From: Phorcus lineatus
Lineage: Eukaryota; Mollusca; Gastropoda; Trochida; Trochidae
Direction: 5' to 3'
Assembly (NCBI GenBank): GCA_921293015.1
Contig: OV121086.1
Span: forward strand, 45,401,402-45,465,401
Length of the DNA: 64,000 nt
Shown: positions 49,634 to 61,400 of the stretch, piece after piece
Position numbering within the stretch: the stretch's first letter is position 1
Layout: every line of letters begins with the position of its first letter
Position numbers and translations under genes: made by a program
Notes under the pieces: generated by a model
Database searches by the model: none
What the model was told of the DNA's origin: nothing
Seen by the model: the letters and a program-made list of their open reading frames with translations, nothing else

Positions 49634-52600
49634 ATAATACCTCTTCAACGTTTCTTCACTACTTACGATATACTAATGCTATTAATCATTTAAAAACTAC
49701 TATTGCTACTCCTTCTTTCATAACCAAAACAAGTATATGTATACTACTAACACATGTATTTCTACTTTACAATCTATGAACAGTATTTAATTACCTTTAT
49801 GTTAAATGAGAAGTTTTAAATAAAGACATTCATTACCTGAATAGTATCTTTCTCCAGAAACAGTCCGTCCAACAACTGACTTACTGCTTATGAAGTTTAA
49901 GGTTAAACAGCAAATTCACCTGAGTTATGTTGTCAGCGTGAAAGGCTTGACATCAGCACCCGGAATAAACTTTCCTGAGGAATATATCTGTTTGCGTTGA
50001 CGTAACTAAGACAAGCCTAACATTCCCGAGTCAAACTTTTTGAAACTGCGTTTGATATGTAGCAGTATCTGGTTAATTCTAAAAAAGGTGGTTATATTGA
50101 TAACTAATTTATGGATATTCAGGATAAGTAAACTTTTCATTACAAAAAGTTTTAAAGGTGTAATTACAAATTCAAAATGACGTGGAAATAAACAACCATT
50201 CAAAAATACATAAGATTATACCCTTCAATAAAACAATATAAATAATGAAATGTGTTATTCGACTCGTCTCTCACCAGACCCTTATATTGTATAAAGAACC
50301 ACCACCAACAACAACAACAACTCCAAAAGTTAACAAACGACTTCAGCTGAGCAAGTATTGAAAGCAGAATACATACACCAGTGGTTGGTTGGTTTGTGAC
50401 AAGTATTGAGTACAGAATACATACAACAGTGGTTGGTTGGTTGGTGACAAGTAATGAGTAAAGAATACACACAACAGTGGTTGGTTGGTTGGTGACAAGT
50501 ATTGAGTACAGAATACATACACCAGTGGTTGGTTAGTTGGTGACAAGTATTGAGTACAGAATACATACACCAGTGGTTGGTTGGTTGGTGACAAGTATTG
50601 AGTACAGTATACATACACCAGTGGTTGGTTAGTTGGTGACAAGTATTGAGTACAGAATACATACACCAGTGGTTGGTTAGTTGGTGACAAGTATTGAGTA
50701 CAGAATACATACACCAGTGGTTGGTTAGTTGGTGACAAGTATTGAGTACAGAATACATACACCAGTGGTTGGTTGTATACAAGTACCGAGCAGAAACAGG
50801 AGAATTGATCTGGTTCGTGCATTGGTTTTGTTGTTAAAACGATAGGTTAACACTGATTGCTCCAATGGTTATATTTCCAGACACGTCCAGGTTCGAACCC
50901 CAGACTTCAAGACAATAATCTGGCACAACACACATCCAACACGCCTCCAAGACGAAGAAGAACAAAACTACGTGGGACGAACAGGTGGGGTTATTTGTAT
51001 GGTCGCCTTCTACCCTATAACTACGATTTCTACGATATCATGAACATTTTAAGAGATGATAACCTTTTATGCATACATTGTTTTATGACTTTATTATCGA
51101 TTATTTATGAAATCTTCATAAGGCAACAAACAGCAAATGGATTCCTCAGGTTTTAAATCTTTCTACTCTATCTATCGGCTTTTTGTCAGTCTGTACTCGT
51201 AATGACCATTGCACAAATTTCTTTGGCTCTCGGAAAATATCGCCCAACGACTTTTCCATCAAATTGCCATTTGAGGCAAAAGTTGAAAGCACAATCAGAC
51301 ACCCCCTGAGATAGCAAATTATCGCCGATGCTTTTCTAAACCGTGAATTCTGCGCAGGTCGAAAATCAGTCCTGGGAATTTCCGGGGAATTTGGAGTTAG
51401 GCCCTGCGGGGTAGTTTCTTTTCCTCGGGAAAACAGATTCCTTTTTAAAATGATCGTCACGGTTATGAAGTAATGATAATCAGTGTTTGAACGGATAATT
51501 CAATCTCTCATACACGCACACTAAGAGAACGGGCAAGTCTTTATCCATCTCTATTCTAGGCCACCACAATGACTGTTTCCTGGCGTCTAACAGCGACGAA
51601 GGCACATACCACGACATTGCCCAGGAGAAGGCGTACCTTGCTGCGGACAGTAGATACGTACCCGTGGGTGGGGAGACGTGTCGTGTTAGTGGAGAGTACG
51701 TATCTTGCCTTACAGTCCATCCTCTAAACCGATACCCCTCTGGTCATACCCCTCTACACAGATATATATTTTCTTGTCTCGAATTCATCTTGATCACATG
51801 AAAACAGACCCTTTTGTTGACTGACATATTCATTATGTCTATGGAGTGTCTATATCATCTCGGACATTTCTGCCCGGCCCCTACAGTGCATGAGTGTCGA
51901 CATATAGTTTCGATGGGTGTGCGCTTCGTATAGTCTTTAACGTCTTTATGGTTCCTCAACATTTTATTCAGATGAAATCAATGAAACCAGGTCAGCATGT
52001 TTATTGCATAAATTACAACCCAAACTTCGAACTAATAAGCTAACAGTAATACGGCCATATGAGGTAGACATTTAATACTAAACTCACTGAGTCAGACCGA
52101 TACTTAAAAATCCTACAAAATGTAAAACATGAAAACCTTGTAATATAATAGACCTGCAATACATATGTATTTGAACCTGTCTACAATGTGAACAAGTACT
52201 TTTGTATCTAAGTATTGCATGTATATTCGCATCTATGTATAATAAGTCTACAATTTATGGACAACAAACTATGTAAACATCTTACGGGAAATAAAAATAT
52301 AAAAAAAAGAAAAAAAAGGTAGACATTTAATATCAAATTTAGAAAATGTATAACCTCTGAACATCTACATCTGAACATTGAGTGTGAACAATACTAAATC
52401 ACCCACTTTCCTTCGTCATATGAAAGAGAGTAAATCTAAAAAAAGACAGTATACTATTTTCAAATTGTTTATCTTGACGTACAAAATTTAAATAGCAATA
52501 ATAATCTACATAATTCTATATTGTAAGAAAAGCCTGAACTAAATAAATTGGAAAGACCCTCCAAATTAGTTTCAATAAAAAATGTAAAAAATCGTCCTTA

Positions 52601-55600
52601 GGGTCGTTGCACAAAGAACCTTAACCCTAAGATAATTTTTGGTGCCATTTTTAAGATTGCATTAATTCTACCTCAGTGATATGCAGCTACTTTAGTATTC
52701 TGTCAACGAGACCCTTTACTTTTAAATCATTTCGTTCCTTATTTCCTCTAAGATTCCGAATGTTTTTATCATTTCAGAGAAACACTAAAACTGCTGTGCT
52801 AAAATCCTCCATTTCTTTTCAAGACACGGCTCTAAAAGGTCTGACTGCCCTACTGCACTTAAAGAAATGAAGGAATTTCATTGGTCCTTCATCCACATCA
52901 GTTACCACCCGGATGTGATAAATCGCTGGAAGTCGCAGGGCTGCTATAATTCAATGCACAGAGAACTGGGATATAGGCTATCCCTTCGAGAGGTTTGCTT
53001 TATTTTTATTTAAAAATCACTTGATAAGGCCACGTCTTTGGTACTCAATGCCTGCATACATCAATTATCTATACACAAAATTTTCAGAGCATATAGGAAA
53101 ATTTAGGCTCTTGATAAAGGGGCCTTGGTCTGTTTCTGTCTTAAATCTACAAAACCTGACGCTGTGTGATATCATCTAAAGAGGTGCCGGTCATTGAATA
53201 TCAAATGTTTATAATTTCCGGGATCCGCCACTGCATGACACTGAGTTTTTGATGAGTTCTTACACGATACACTTACGAGATGATTTCTATTGCTTAGCTG
53301 TGGTCGTGACAACAATGACATCAAGATTAACTAGGCCTTCCCTTAATAAAAATTTGTAAAAATAACATAAGGTCTTTCTTAAAATGTTGCACTGACAAGT
53401 TTCACACGCGGGTTCATATGGTAAAATATGAAGAAAATCCAGTAAATTATTCTTGAGATAACGTGCAAACAAGGGTACACTGTCATTGTCTTGTTATGGC
53501 TCTTCACTGTATAGAATACTTGAATACTTTGCCAAATACAAGGTATATTTAATCTAATGACATACAGCTGATTGACAAAAGTTTGTTCCATTACCAACAA
53601 ATTTAGTGCAAAAATTATGTAAAATAGTGTTATTTTAATTCATAGTGTGAAACGTGTAAAAAACTTTCTATGTATATGAAATATGATTAATGAAAAAACA
53701 TACCTAAAACGAAAAGGCATCACAAAATATTGTTGAATGATTTCACTACCAAACTATATAGTTGGGTACGCACTATTAGTGAAAACGGCCTTGACAGGAA
53801 AGCAAACCGTAAGAAGCATCTTTACTATCGACTTATCCTAGCATAATTCATCTTAAACTTACATGTTTTTTGAAGATGACGAAAAATTATATTCCTGATA
53901 CATGAAGCTGTTACTTATAATACTACAGGATATTTATATATATATATATGTGTGGCAGGTATTCATGCAACAATATGTCAAAAATGCAAAAACTTTCTTT
54001 ATCTTCTTTAAAAAAATACAAACATCTAAAAATATTTGTGGTTAAACAAATCAGCAAGATGTATAATAAATTTAACACATGTTGCCTGTTTTGACCAAAA
54101 AATTTGTCGAAAATATGTTGAAATACTATTTTATTGAAGAATATGAAAATCTCCTTTTTCAAATTTTGACCCTTCATCCCTTTCGGGGAATGCCAAACGT
54201 TTCTGGCATACCATATACCTGTCCCTTATCAATGTAGAGTTCAACATGATCCCTACACTGACGGATCTGAGAGTTTGGACTATAAAAGCGTTTTGCTAAA
54301 AATTGGTGACTTACTCAAATTTTCAAAATTGATTTTACGATGCTGTATTAAGAATTCGTAAACAGTGAAGTAAACTATTGTTCCGCATCTATAGTTATAA
54401 ACATATTTCATAGTCACTCGTGAAATATTAACTTTACCCATGTCATTCGATGAATTAGAATGGATAGTGGATATCAAATCAATTGGGCAATGGCAAAGTT
54501 ATCGTTTGTTTCGCGGACTTTTAATCATAATTGTCTGGAATGTTTTTTGGCAATCACACTTTGACACCAGGGTGTAAATGACAGTTTCCTTTAAAAATCA
54601 AAGTAATTTTGATATGGTTTCTTTTTTACTATTACACTATACCAAACATATTACCTTATAATGAAAAATATTAAACTTATTGCATGAAATAATTTTTCAT
54701 ATTCCATTTTAGTCCACGTTCCCAAATAGCGTGAAGAAGGGAGACAACTTGTGTTTCCATGTGGTGGTGGGCAGTGTTGGGTACGCCGCTCCCTACAAGC
54801 CCTGGGCGGTCAGATTAGTACTGCAGTCTCAAAACGGGTACATGTATTTTTGTTGTTTTTTGTCTCTCGTGTGAATATAGTTAAAAAAAGATAGTTTGAC
54901 CTTTTTGTTAAATTGGTAAACGCGTATACATGCTATCTCAAACTAATAAGATAGAAAATAAGTACTACTGACATTTTTGAATACTAATAATTTCAATTAC
55001 CTTTCATTCCTTTTAATAAGTAAATTATTTTTGTTAATAACAACATGAAACGTAATTATTTACAATCGATGAGAAGCGAATATGTTATTATATAATTATA
55101 GAAATATAAATTCACAGGCAACCTCTAGATTTTGTTATTTAGCAATTTTGAATTAAATAATTTTCAGAAAATTAAAATTAAAATACGTAATTCTTTTCAG
55201 TGGCCACCACTACTCGGCCCATGTTCATAACGTAGTGCCGCAAGGATGGATACCCGGAAACGATTACGTCATTGATGGTGGCCTGGCGGTGCCTTCAAAC
55301 ATGCCAGACGGTTCTTATAAGGTAATATTACATTATCATAGAAATAAATGAGTAAAGTTCAATCAGCCAATATCATTTCTTTAACCAAAGGCCGTCAATG
55401 TGGGAAACAGGAACAAATTTCTCCCAAAAGATATCCTTTTTTTGTAATTAATAATTGGGTACCTGTGAATAAACTATTCTGGAATGTAATACAAAAAGGT
55501 ATATTCTTACAAGCTATTATATGAACTCGGCTTCACGTCATCATACCCTTTGAAGAGGAAACTACCGTCCGACTTGGCATGCTGCTTGAGGTAATATTAA

Positions 55601-58600
55601 ACCTTTCATTCCTCGGGACAGGAGGGTGTTTATTATTATTAATTTATTTAAGAGATTATCTTGTATTCGAAGGATAATGTTGGCAGTATAGATAATCATT
55701 ATAATCGTAAGGTACATATTATCTGACAGGCGTATCTGGCTGTATATGACCCACTTCTTGATACGCACGCCGACTACTACGTCCTTTTCGCTAACAATGG
55801 AGTACCAGACTTCTCATCCGGGCTTAACGATCTTCAAACAACTGTACAGGTATCGATATCATTTAATCATTTGGGATGAAAGTAAACCTTGCTAGCATTG
55901 TTTCTATATTTCTTCACTATTGATTACATAAGGTCACATACGTATTCCGTAGTACTTTTATGGAAATTTACAATGGACAAAAGTAATAAGGGATATTTGA
56001 AAAGTCAGAAATTATTAATGATGGAACATCTCTACATTGACAACCTGATGAATTATTTCATATAAAATTGACAATTTCCTTAACTTATTTTGTTCAGTTA
56101 ATATTCACACACAAAGTCGATTTTCCCAAAGTTTCCAAACCGTATCCTACTTTGGTATTCACATTTATAAATATGCTTACCATGCCGAGCTCTGGGAATG
56201 GTTTGAACGAGATTTCGTTTAACATAATCCTATCGCTTGTCAGTTAGTTAAAAGTCGCTAATGATTTATTTGAATTTTTTTTAGCAGCTTTCATTCGTTT
56301 TCTAATGAACGTATTCATTAATTTTTGTTTTGCAGATTTCCGGAAGTCACTCTGCTCATAGCGACTGTTCAAAACTATCCCCATGGTCTCCTCCGACTCA
56401 CAGCAAATACGCCAGGGTCTTTGGCTCCAGTAGTAGGATGCATAGTTTTTACTTTTTACTTGAATCTTAATCTACTTGTGACCAGGTGTTAAACCTTGTG
56501 CTCAGCTTTTTGGGCAGTCTCTTTCAGTGTTTTCAGGAAAACCAGTTTTGTACAACTTACATGTACATACTTGTGAACTAATAGGAACCAGACAATTATT
56601 AATTAAGTCCCTTCTGTTTGTGTCCCAAAACTGAGGAGAGTTTGAAATATCTAAGACTTATTTGTTTACCTAATCACTCCTGACGTTAATGCATTTTGTT
56701 CAGAATGTCTCTAACATTTTCAACCAACCTGAAAAGCCACTCCAAGTATCTCTAAAAACTCCTTTATCTATTCCGCATCAACGGTTGGCAATTATTTCGG
56801 TTTACCCCTATGGTTACATGTTTCTAAATTTTATTCAATCGGGTTCATTTATTATATGGTTTTCCAAAAATACAAAGAGGCCAAGAATGATCAAATGACG
56901 GTTTATCTAAAAGAAACATTCATAAACAGCATGAAAGTTGAAGCTTTTGCACTTCCTATAACTAAGCCTCTGGTGTACTTCTCATGAATATTATTGTATT
57001 CAGTTGAAATAGGGTTGAGTTGCCCTTTACGGAAACTGACGTTTTGCTTATCCGTCAGACCATGGTGCTGGTACGAGTACGGGAACCGGAAGTGGAAGTT
57101 GCCACGCAGTTACGGTCCCCAATCATTCGTTCGAGGAGACAAGCGATCACAGATGGGGAAAATACAGCAATGGATACTCCTATACGTCATCAGACAAACA
57201 CTCGGGAAGTCACTCAATCAGAGTCAGCAATGGCGGTGCCGATTATGCATTCACTTTCAGTTCCCCGTAAATATGGTTTTGTTCATTTTCAGACTGTAAC
57301 ACAATCGAAAATCTTACTTACGTTTGACACGACATGTAAAAATGTCTCTGTAGGCTGACAACTGCGCCTCTCTGGTGATAAATACCGATTTCTACCTTTC
57401 TGGGACGGAAATCATTAGTATCATAATCATTATAATCATAGTATTATGTTGTTCTTTTGATTTTGATCTCAAGAAAAATTCTTTTTGAAACATTTCAAAG
57501 TAACTGTTGACATCTCATTCATTTAGCCAAAAAACCAGGTAGAAGATAGAGTTTATTAGGGGACTAGCATAGATTTACCTTGCTGTCGAAACTGACAAAT
57601 GTAAGAATATGTGTTAACATTTTAAACTGCATTCATTGTGTTACAGCATTACCAAGTTTACAATGACGGCCTACAGTAAGCGCACGGGGAGCTCCTCCCG
57701 TCATGACGACTCCGACTACAGCCTCTACTGCGACTTGACGGTAAGTTGGACAAAATATACCGGGAGCAAGTTGTAGGAAAATAGAACAAGTGGGTTTCGA
57801 AGATAAACGATGTTTCAACAAAAACTCTAGACATTTGAAATGTCGTGCATTATTATCGTTCCAATGAACTACCCCCGTAATTGATATATTTTCATTGAAA
57901 TTAAGTCATAACTTTAGTTTCCATTCACTGCCATCACTGGTATCGGTAGTCGAGTTGATAATCAGTTTGTACAGTCGGTGCAAGGGATCGTTGCCTGACT
58001 TCAAGGGACACATAGTATAAGCAAAAGTTCTAGATAGCATGAGATAATGTGATCCAATATATATTACAAAGTTAAAACTCGATGTTTTTCAATTACATGG
58101 TCAGCAAACGGACGGTCATTACGATTATGGAGAACACAAGGCGTTTGACCAGACCAACCACTCGTGGCAAGAAGCTACATTGCATGTCACCAACACAAAG
58201 GTATATAGTTTTGCTAGTTGATTTCTATTTCAGCCATTTAAAGAATATACATATCACACGATGTGCTATGTAATACCGTATTCATTAAAGCTGTTCATTT
58301 TTAAATCTAACGGACAAAAGCAAGTTAGATACCAATGCAGTTAACCACTTACATATGTGTGGTATCACATGAAGCATGAATTAGTTATTTGATACAACAA
58401 ATTCGAAACAAATGATATTAGCACTCAACTTACAATGTACATAACAGCTGTAATGCGTTATGACATGGTGTTTTTAATTTCGTCATCTGTCAAATCTATC
58501 TTTTAATGGAAAAATTGATCAAGTTTTAAATAATGTTCAGTAATTTCAATTCTCGCTGAAAACCAGTATAATTGTAATTGGTCGAAATATTTGTGTCTAT

Positions 58601-60440
58601 TCAAGTTATTTTTCATTTTGAATTTTGTAATCCGATATTTCATTGATAAGGGGTTAAATGATTTCAGTAATTGGTGATTTCTGTCATGAGACCAAGAGCA
58701 AGTAGTTTGGGCGGCAGATTTCTTTTACACACAGTGTTACCAGGGGAAGTCAATTAGTTCATAGACGTGGATGTAAAACAGAAGCCAATGGTTGTGATAT
58801 TGATAATTTTTCAACATAGCGAAACTATCGAAAGTAGACTGTATCTTCATATTAAAGAAACACTGTGTGTAGAAAAAATATTTGTTAAATATTGATGTTA
58901 AAAAATACAGAATTGCACCAACAAGTTTTCGTTTGGCTCACATATGCTTATGATTGAAACAGGAAGATGGATTGTACCTTTAAATACCTTTTGTTGATAG
59001 ACTGTGTCGATTCGGTGTTAACGAAATTTAAGATGAGTACCACGTGCTCTTGATCTGTCCAAAGTATCAACATTTACGTAAACTCTATCTTACTAACATT
59101 CTGTTAAAAAATGTAAGCATGTTTAAATTTATTGAATTGGTAAAGTGTGAAAACAATATTGAAACGTTTAACGCCGCTAAACGAAAGAAACGAAGTAGTC
59201 TTTGTGTGATTTGAATACCTTTACCCACACTCTTGGGCATTTACTATGTACTACTTACTATTTTGTAATCATTGTAAAGGTATGTACCCGGCCATGTGCA
59301 AAGAAAATAATGAGTTTGACTTGTATTGGTTTTTAACCTAATAAACTCTCTTGAATTGACTTGAATATAATGTCCCTGGACCTTCCCAATTTGTCTTTGA
59401 GATTGTCTATGTCCTTGCGGTAGAAGTCTCCTGACTGGCTCCTTAGCCACGCCTCAGTAATTCATCCTCATTGCCAAATCTTGTACCACGCAAACAGATA
59501 GAAGTCGCTTTGGCTAAGAGCTGGATGGTTAAGTTGTTTAAAGCCACATTGCTGAAGTGCAGCCTGTGCAAAACGACTCTTGTGCACTGGGGCGTTGTCA
59601 AGAAGAAGTATAACTCCAGCAGTCAACATTCCTCGCCTCTTCTTCTTGATCGCCGATTTCAATTTCTTCAACAAATAAGCATAACCCTACCCTAACCCGA
59701 ACGATAAGCCCAACCCTAACCCTAACCTTCTTTATTTGCTAGGTTTCAGGATCCCAGTGATGAATACACGTAACCAGACGGGCATGAAAGTTATCAGGAT
59801 CAGCTTTGTAGATGTCCAATAGCTCACGATTGGATTCAAATCTCTGGTGTCGATCTTGTGAATTCTGGTGTCGATCTTGTGAATTCAAGTTTCGTGGCAT
59901 CCATCTTGCAGACACCTTGCACATGTGAAAGTGCTCATGAATTATGGTGCAAACACTTCGATTAGATGCCGTACTCTGAAAATATCTCGTCCACCTTCTT
60001 TCGGGAGAAATTTGATAACCACACGACGCTCACTTTTAGAACTTTTCATGATTACAGGAGTGCAGCTATGTTTATCAGGCTGTAAATCTCATGTAAATGG
60101 CCAGGAAGGGCTGTATATGTCTGTAAACTGTCGTCAGAGGATCTTTCTCAATAATGACATCAACGATGATGTCTTGAGGAGTGTATCAATACTCACATCT
60201 ATGAACCTATTGACCTCCCCTCGCATGACATTGTACATTCATTATTAGTGATTCTCCTTTCCTTTTTAAATAACTGTTAATACGGTTAATTTATATTTGA
60301 TTCGTTACTGAACTATTCTCACCTAATGGTGTATTTTGTTCTTGCAGGGTATCAGAAATGCGCACTGCTATCTACTCTATCGGCATTTTACAGACGGTTC
60401 CGCTTTGTTTGATGACGTCACCTTCAATGCTGGTTGCTAA
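39586..60440 (+). CDS. Secreted DUF4874-DUF4832 protein with C-terminal carbohydrate-binding-like domain
   Basis: Seventeen exons: 39586-39622, 40958-41003, 41822-41927, 43051-43242, 43950-44079, 45310-45445, 50881-50984, 51560-51695, 52839-52992, 54713-54837, 55201-55321, 55730-55849, 56336-56429, 57059-57266, 57647-57740, 58105-58200 and 60348-60440. They total 1992 nt, every phase closes, and the product has 663 residues. A signal peptide (MIDWFLVSLLFTGINGA) leads. DUF4874 begins at NPGRGFYKM (near 44), with LALRVYILDSF and GFIGMWGEWAYS. DUF4832 follows, with VQVRTPDFK, GHHNDCFLASNSDEGTY, VPVGGETC and FHWSFIHISYH. A Ser/Gly/Thr linker (GAGTSTGTGSGS) leads to a beta-sandwich-like domain (NHSFEE...WGKYSNGY...SGSHSIRVSNGG...FDDVTFNAGC). 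The pair is best known from bacteria and is thought to be a TIM-barrel, glycosidase-like fold; activity on a glycan is inference. The exon 13 donor could be 56429 or 56432. Poly(A) signal at 60465. Confidence 0.9.
41075..41281 (+). repeat. Two-copy 103-bp tandem duplication
   Basis: The block GGATCATATTCTAGAT...TCAGAATGCTTT occurs at 41075-41177 and again at 41178-41281 with about a dozen differences. It lies in intron 2 of the DUF4832 gene. Confidence 0.8.
43225..43670 (+). repeat. 29-bp minisatellite starting at the exon 4 splice donor
   Basis: About a dozen imperfect copies of a unit like GATCACGTGGTATGGCAAAC plus ATTCACACA. The first resembles the exon 4 end and donor themselves (CACACAGCTAATGTGGTATG). 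Open frames across it come from the repeat and are not a gene. Confidence 0.75.
44768..44840 (+). repeat. tRNA-like SINE head
   Basis: Box A-like TAGGCTAGTGGG and box B-like GGGTTCTAATCT at tRNA spacing, in intron 5 of the DUF4832 gene. Weak pairing, so a SINE or tRNA relic. Confidence 0.4.
46441..46507 (-). repeat. tRNA-like SINE head
   Basis: Minus strand: box A-like TAGCTCAAGCGGT and box B-like AGGTTCCAATCTC. In intron 6 of the DUF4832 gene, just downstream of the nested gene. Confidence 0.45.
46981..48324 (-). CDS. Novel small protein gene nested antisense in intron 6 of the DUF4832 gene
   Basis: Four exons on the minus strand: 48306-48345 (ATG at 48322-48324), 48103-48138, 47592-47663 and 46981-47096. 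All borders are GT-AG and every junction is phase 1, so the reading frame closes to 80 residues. The product starts MNRNHGGQNRPTGQTEPT, continues AKAVVVGNDVDRHQKVVNAT and ends DEVTAVGFNFN before TAG. It has no signal peptide, membrane segment or Cys. The first part is hydrophilic, the second alternates like beta strands. AATAAA signals (minus strand) lie at 46888-46908, about 75 bp past the stop. A probable 5' untranslated exon has its donor at 48499, and a TATATT-containing block near 48660 may be the promoter. I do not recognise the family. Context of the ATG (AAAAAATGA) is favourable. Confidence 0.6.
48007..48700 (-). repeat. Tandem duplication, copy 1 (5' half of the nested gene)
   Basis: Matches 49377-50010 in the same order: TACATGTAGTTCAAATATAC, the exon word GACAAAACAGA(C/T)CAACAG with its acceptor, TATTTCTACTTTACAAT, and a promoter-side block GACATCAGCACCCGGAATAA with CCTGAGGAATATATCTGTTT. 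This copy contains the 36-nt exon and the start-codon exon. Confidence 0.75.
48187..48255. repeat. ACT trinucleotide microsatellite
   Basis: About 22 ACT units. Copy 2 of the duplication has a related ACT/ACC tract at 49525-49632, so the repeat predates the duplication. Confidence 0.95.
49377..50010 (-). repeat. Tandem duplication, copy 2 (decayed 5' half of the nested gene)
   Basis: Offset about 1.3 kb from copy 1. The second exon is half as long (18 nt, one unit of the internal repeat) and still has acceptor and donor. The start-codon exon is replaced by unrelated sequence ending CATAAAG before a GTAATT donor. The promoter-side block is well kept. No copy of the last two coding exons follows. 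Confidence 0.7.
49525..49632. repeat. ACT/ACC trinucleotide microsatellite
   Basis: Interrupted ACT, ACC and TCT triplets. Frames reading poly-Thr or poly-Val across it are artefacts. Confidence 0.9.
50344..50775 (-). repeat. 48-bp minisatellite, nine copies
   Basis: Unit of 48 bp (CAGTGGTTGGTTGGTTGGTG, then ACAAGTATTGAGTACAGAAT and ACATACAC), nine copies with few differences. Because 48 is a multiple of three and the unit lacks stops in two frames, long artificial frames arise on the minus strand. It ends about 105 bp before exon 7 of the DUF4832 gene. Confidence 0.92.
58975..59365 (+). pseudogene. 3' fragment of a LINE
   Basis: A plus-strand frame reads LCRFGVNEI, a stop, then DEYHVLLICPKYQHLRKLYL and continues to KRKKRSSLCVI before a stop. 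This is the usual LINE ORF2 C-terminal tail. A short 3' UTR ends near AATAAACTCTCTTGAATTGA. In intron 16 of the DUF4832 gene. Confidence 0.6.
59366..60049 (-). pseudogene. Mariner transposase pseudogene with a telomere-like insert
   Basis: Minus strand. The start ATG at 60049 opens MKSSKSERRVVIKFLPKEGG. After a loss of sequence it resumes at IHEHFHMCKVSARWMPRNL and LVTCIHHWDPET, where the usual GDETW with the first catalytic Asp is missing. Past the insert come LLKKLKSAIKKKRRG, GVILLLDNAPVHKS with the second Asp, and the C-terminal WLRSQSGDFYRKDIDNLKDK. A 21-bp direct repeat doubles part of the middle (59843-59884). Several stops and deletions make it inactive. In intron 16 of the DUF4832 gene, abutting the LINE tail. 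Confidence 0.8.
59681..59729 (-). repeat. Interstitial telomere-like repeat
   Basis: About 49 bp of imperfect CCCTAA units (GGTTAG/TTAGGG on the minus strand) lie between the WDPET and LLKKL parts of the mariner relic, where about 60 residues of transposase are missing. Confidence 0.7.
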
Positions 60441-60464
60441 CTATTGACTGTCTAATTACAACTT

Positions 60465-60470
60465 AATAAA
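60465..60470 (+). terminator. Poly(A) signal of the DUF4832 gene
   Basis: AATAAA 25 bp after the TAA stop. Confidence 0.6.
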
Positions 60471-60689
60471 ATAATTTGAAGCGCTTGTTGTCCTGCATGT
60501 TTAGCCTGTCGATATGTCGTCTCATATTTATATTAAAGTTGTTTTTTTCTGGTTGAAACCAACAAATTTATAGGTAATGTCTAAAAAGGATCATATTGAA
60601 AAAGGACATCGCGGGTAATCTTTGTAAAATAGCCAAATTTCATGGTCGAAAAGGTTTTGCTGAACAACATTTTTATAGCCCCTAAGCCT

Positions 60690-61400
60690 GGGTATATATC
60701 ATTCATTCTTTCCCTCTGTCTGTGTGTCCGTCCGTTTTTCCGTCCGTGCCCCATTGTCCGGGGCAGATCTCCTAAACTATGCATGCTGGTTTTACCAAAC
60801 TTCATACACATATCAATAATGTTCCTTTTGACAGTTAAACCTGCAAATAAATTTTAGTTTTTGCAGTTTACATGGAGACATGACCAAAGCAGTGACTCTT
60901 TGACAAGTCTTTTGTCCGTAGCATATCTTAACTATGGATGTAGCTTCATTAAACTTACATATACATATCAGTCATGATCCCTAGATGTGCCTCTTGATGG
61001 TTAGACCGTCATATGAATAATTTTTTGCAGTTTCCATTGAAACATTGAAATAGTGCCTGTATGAGAGTAATTTTATCTAGACCATGTCTGTTTTACGGTA
61101 CATCACAGCTACCCCAAACCAAATACATTTGTCAACGGTAATCCCTAGATGTGCCTCTTAAGGGTAAGAATCATATTTGAGTTTTATCTTTTGGTCTTTC
61201 CATGGAAACATGACTAAAACAGTGACTACATAACAAATTAATTTTGTCTGCAGCATATCTCCGAAACAAGATATCTAAACCAAACTTGATACACATCAAA
61301 AGCCATCCTTATGTTTAACTTATGAGGACGAAACCAATAAATGAATTTTGTTTTGCGGTTTCAGTGAAAATATGACTAACACAGTTCACACACTTCAAGG
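60690..61400 (+). repeat. Degenerate tandem repeat of about 160-bp units
   Basis: About four diverged units share the order GCATATCT...AAAC, a CATATCA-like word, CCCTAGATGTGCCTCTT and TTTCCATGGAAACATGAC. A CTGTCTGTGTGTCCGTCCGT start is seen at 60717. Such arrays are frequent in molluscs and other lophotrochozoans. Confidence 0.6.

Noticed and set aside
49504-49779. Poly-Thr protein and its antisense poly-Val partner
   Set aside because: Translation of an ACT/ACC microsatellite.
50344-50775. CRISPR-like look of regularly repeated units
   Set aside because: The units are contiguous, with no unique spacers, in an animal intron.
50330-50822. Two minus-strand open frames of 150-159 residues with a 16-residue repeat
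   Set aside because: They are the 48-bp minisatellite read in frames without stops. Unit length is a multiple of three; there is no start context or domain.
50870-50900. tRNA box B-like GGTTCGAACCCC
   Set aside because: It lies inside exon 7 of the DUF4832 gene, where it encodes QVRTP. No box A at the right distance supports a tRNA.
56336-56470. Reading exon 13 through to the TAA near 56470 as the end of the DUF4832 protein
   Set aside because: A donor at 56429 or 56432 joins in phase to 57059-57266 and three further phased exons that complete a recognisable domain; read-through remains possible as a minor form.
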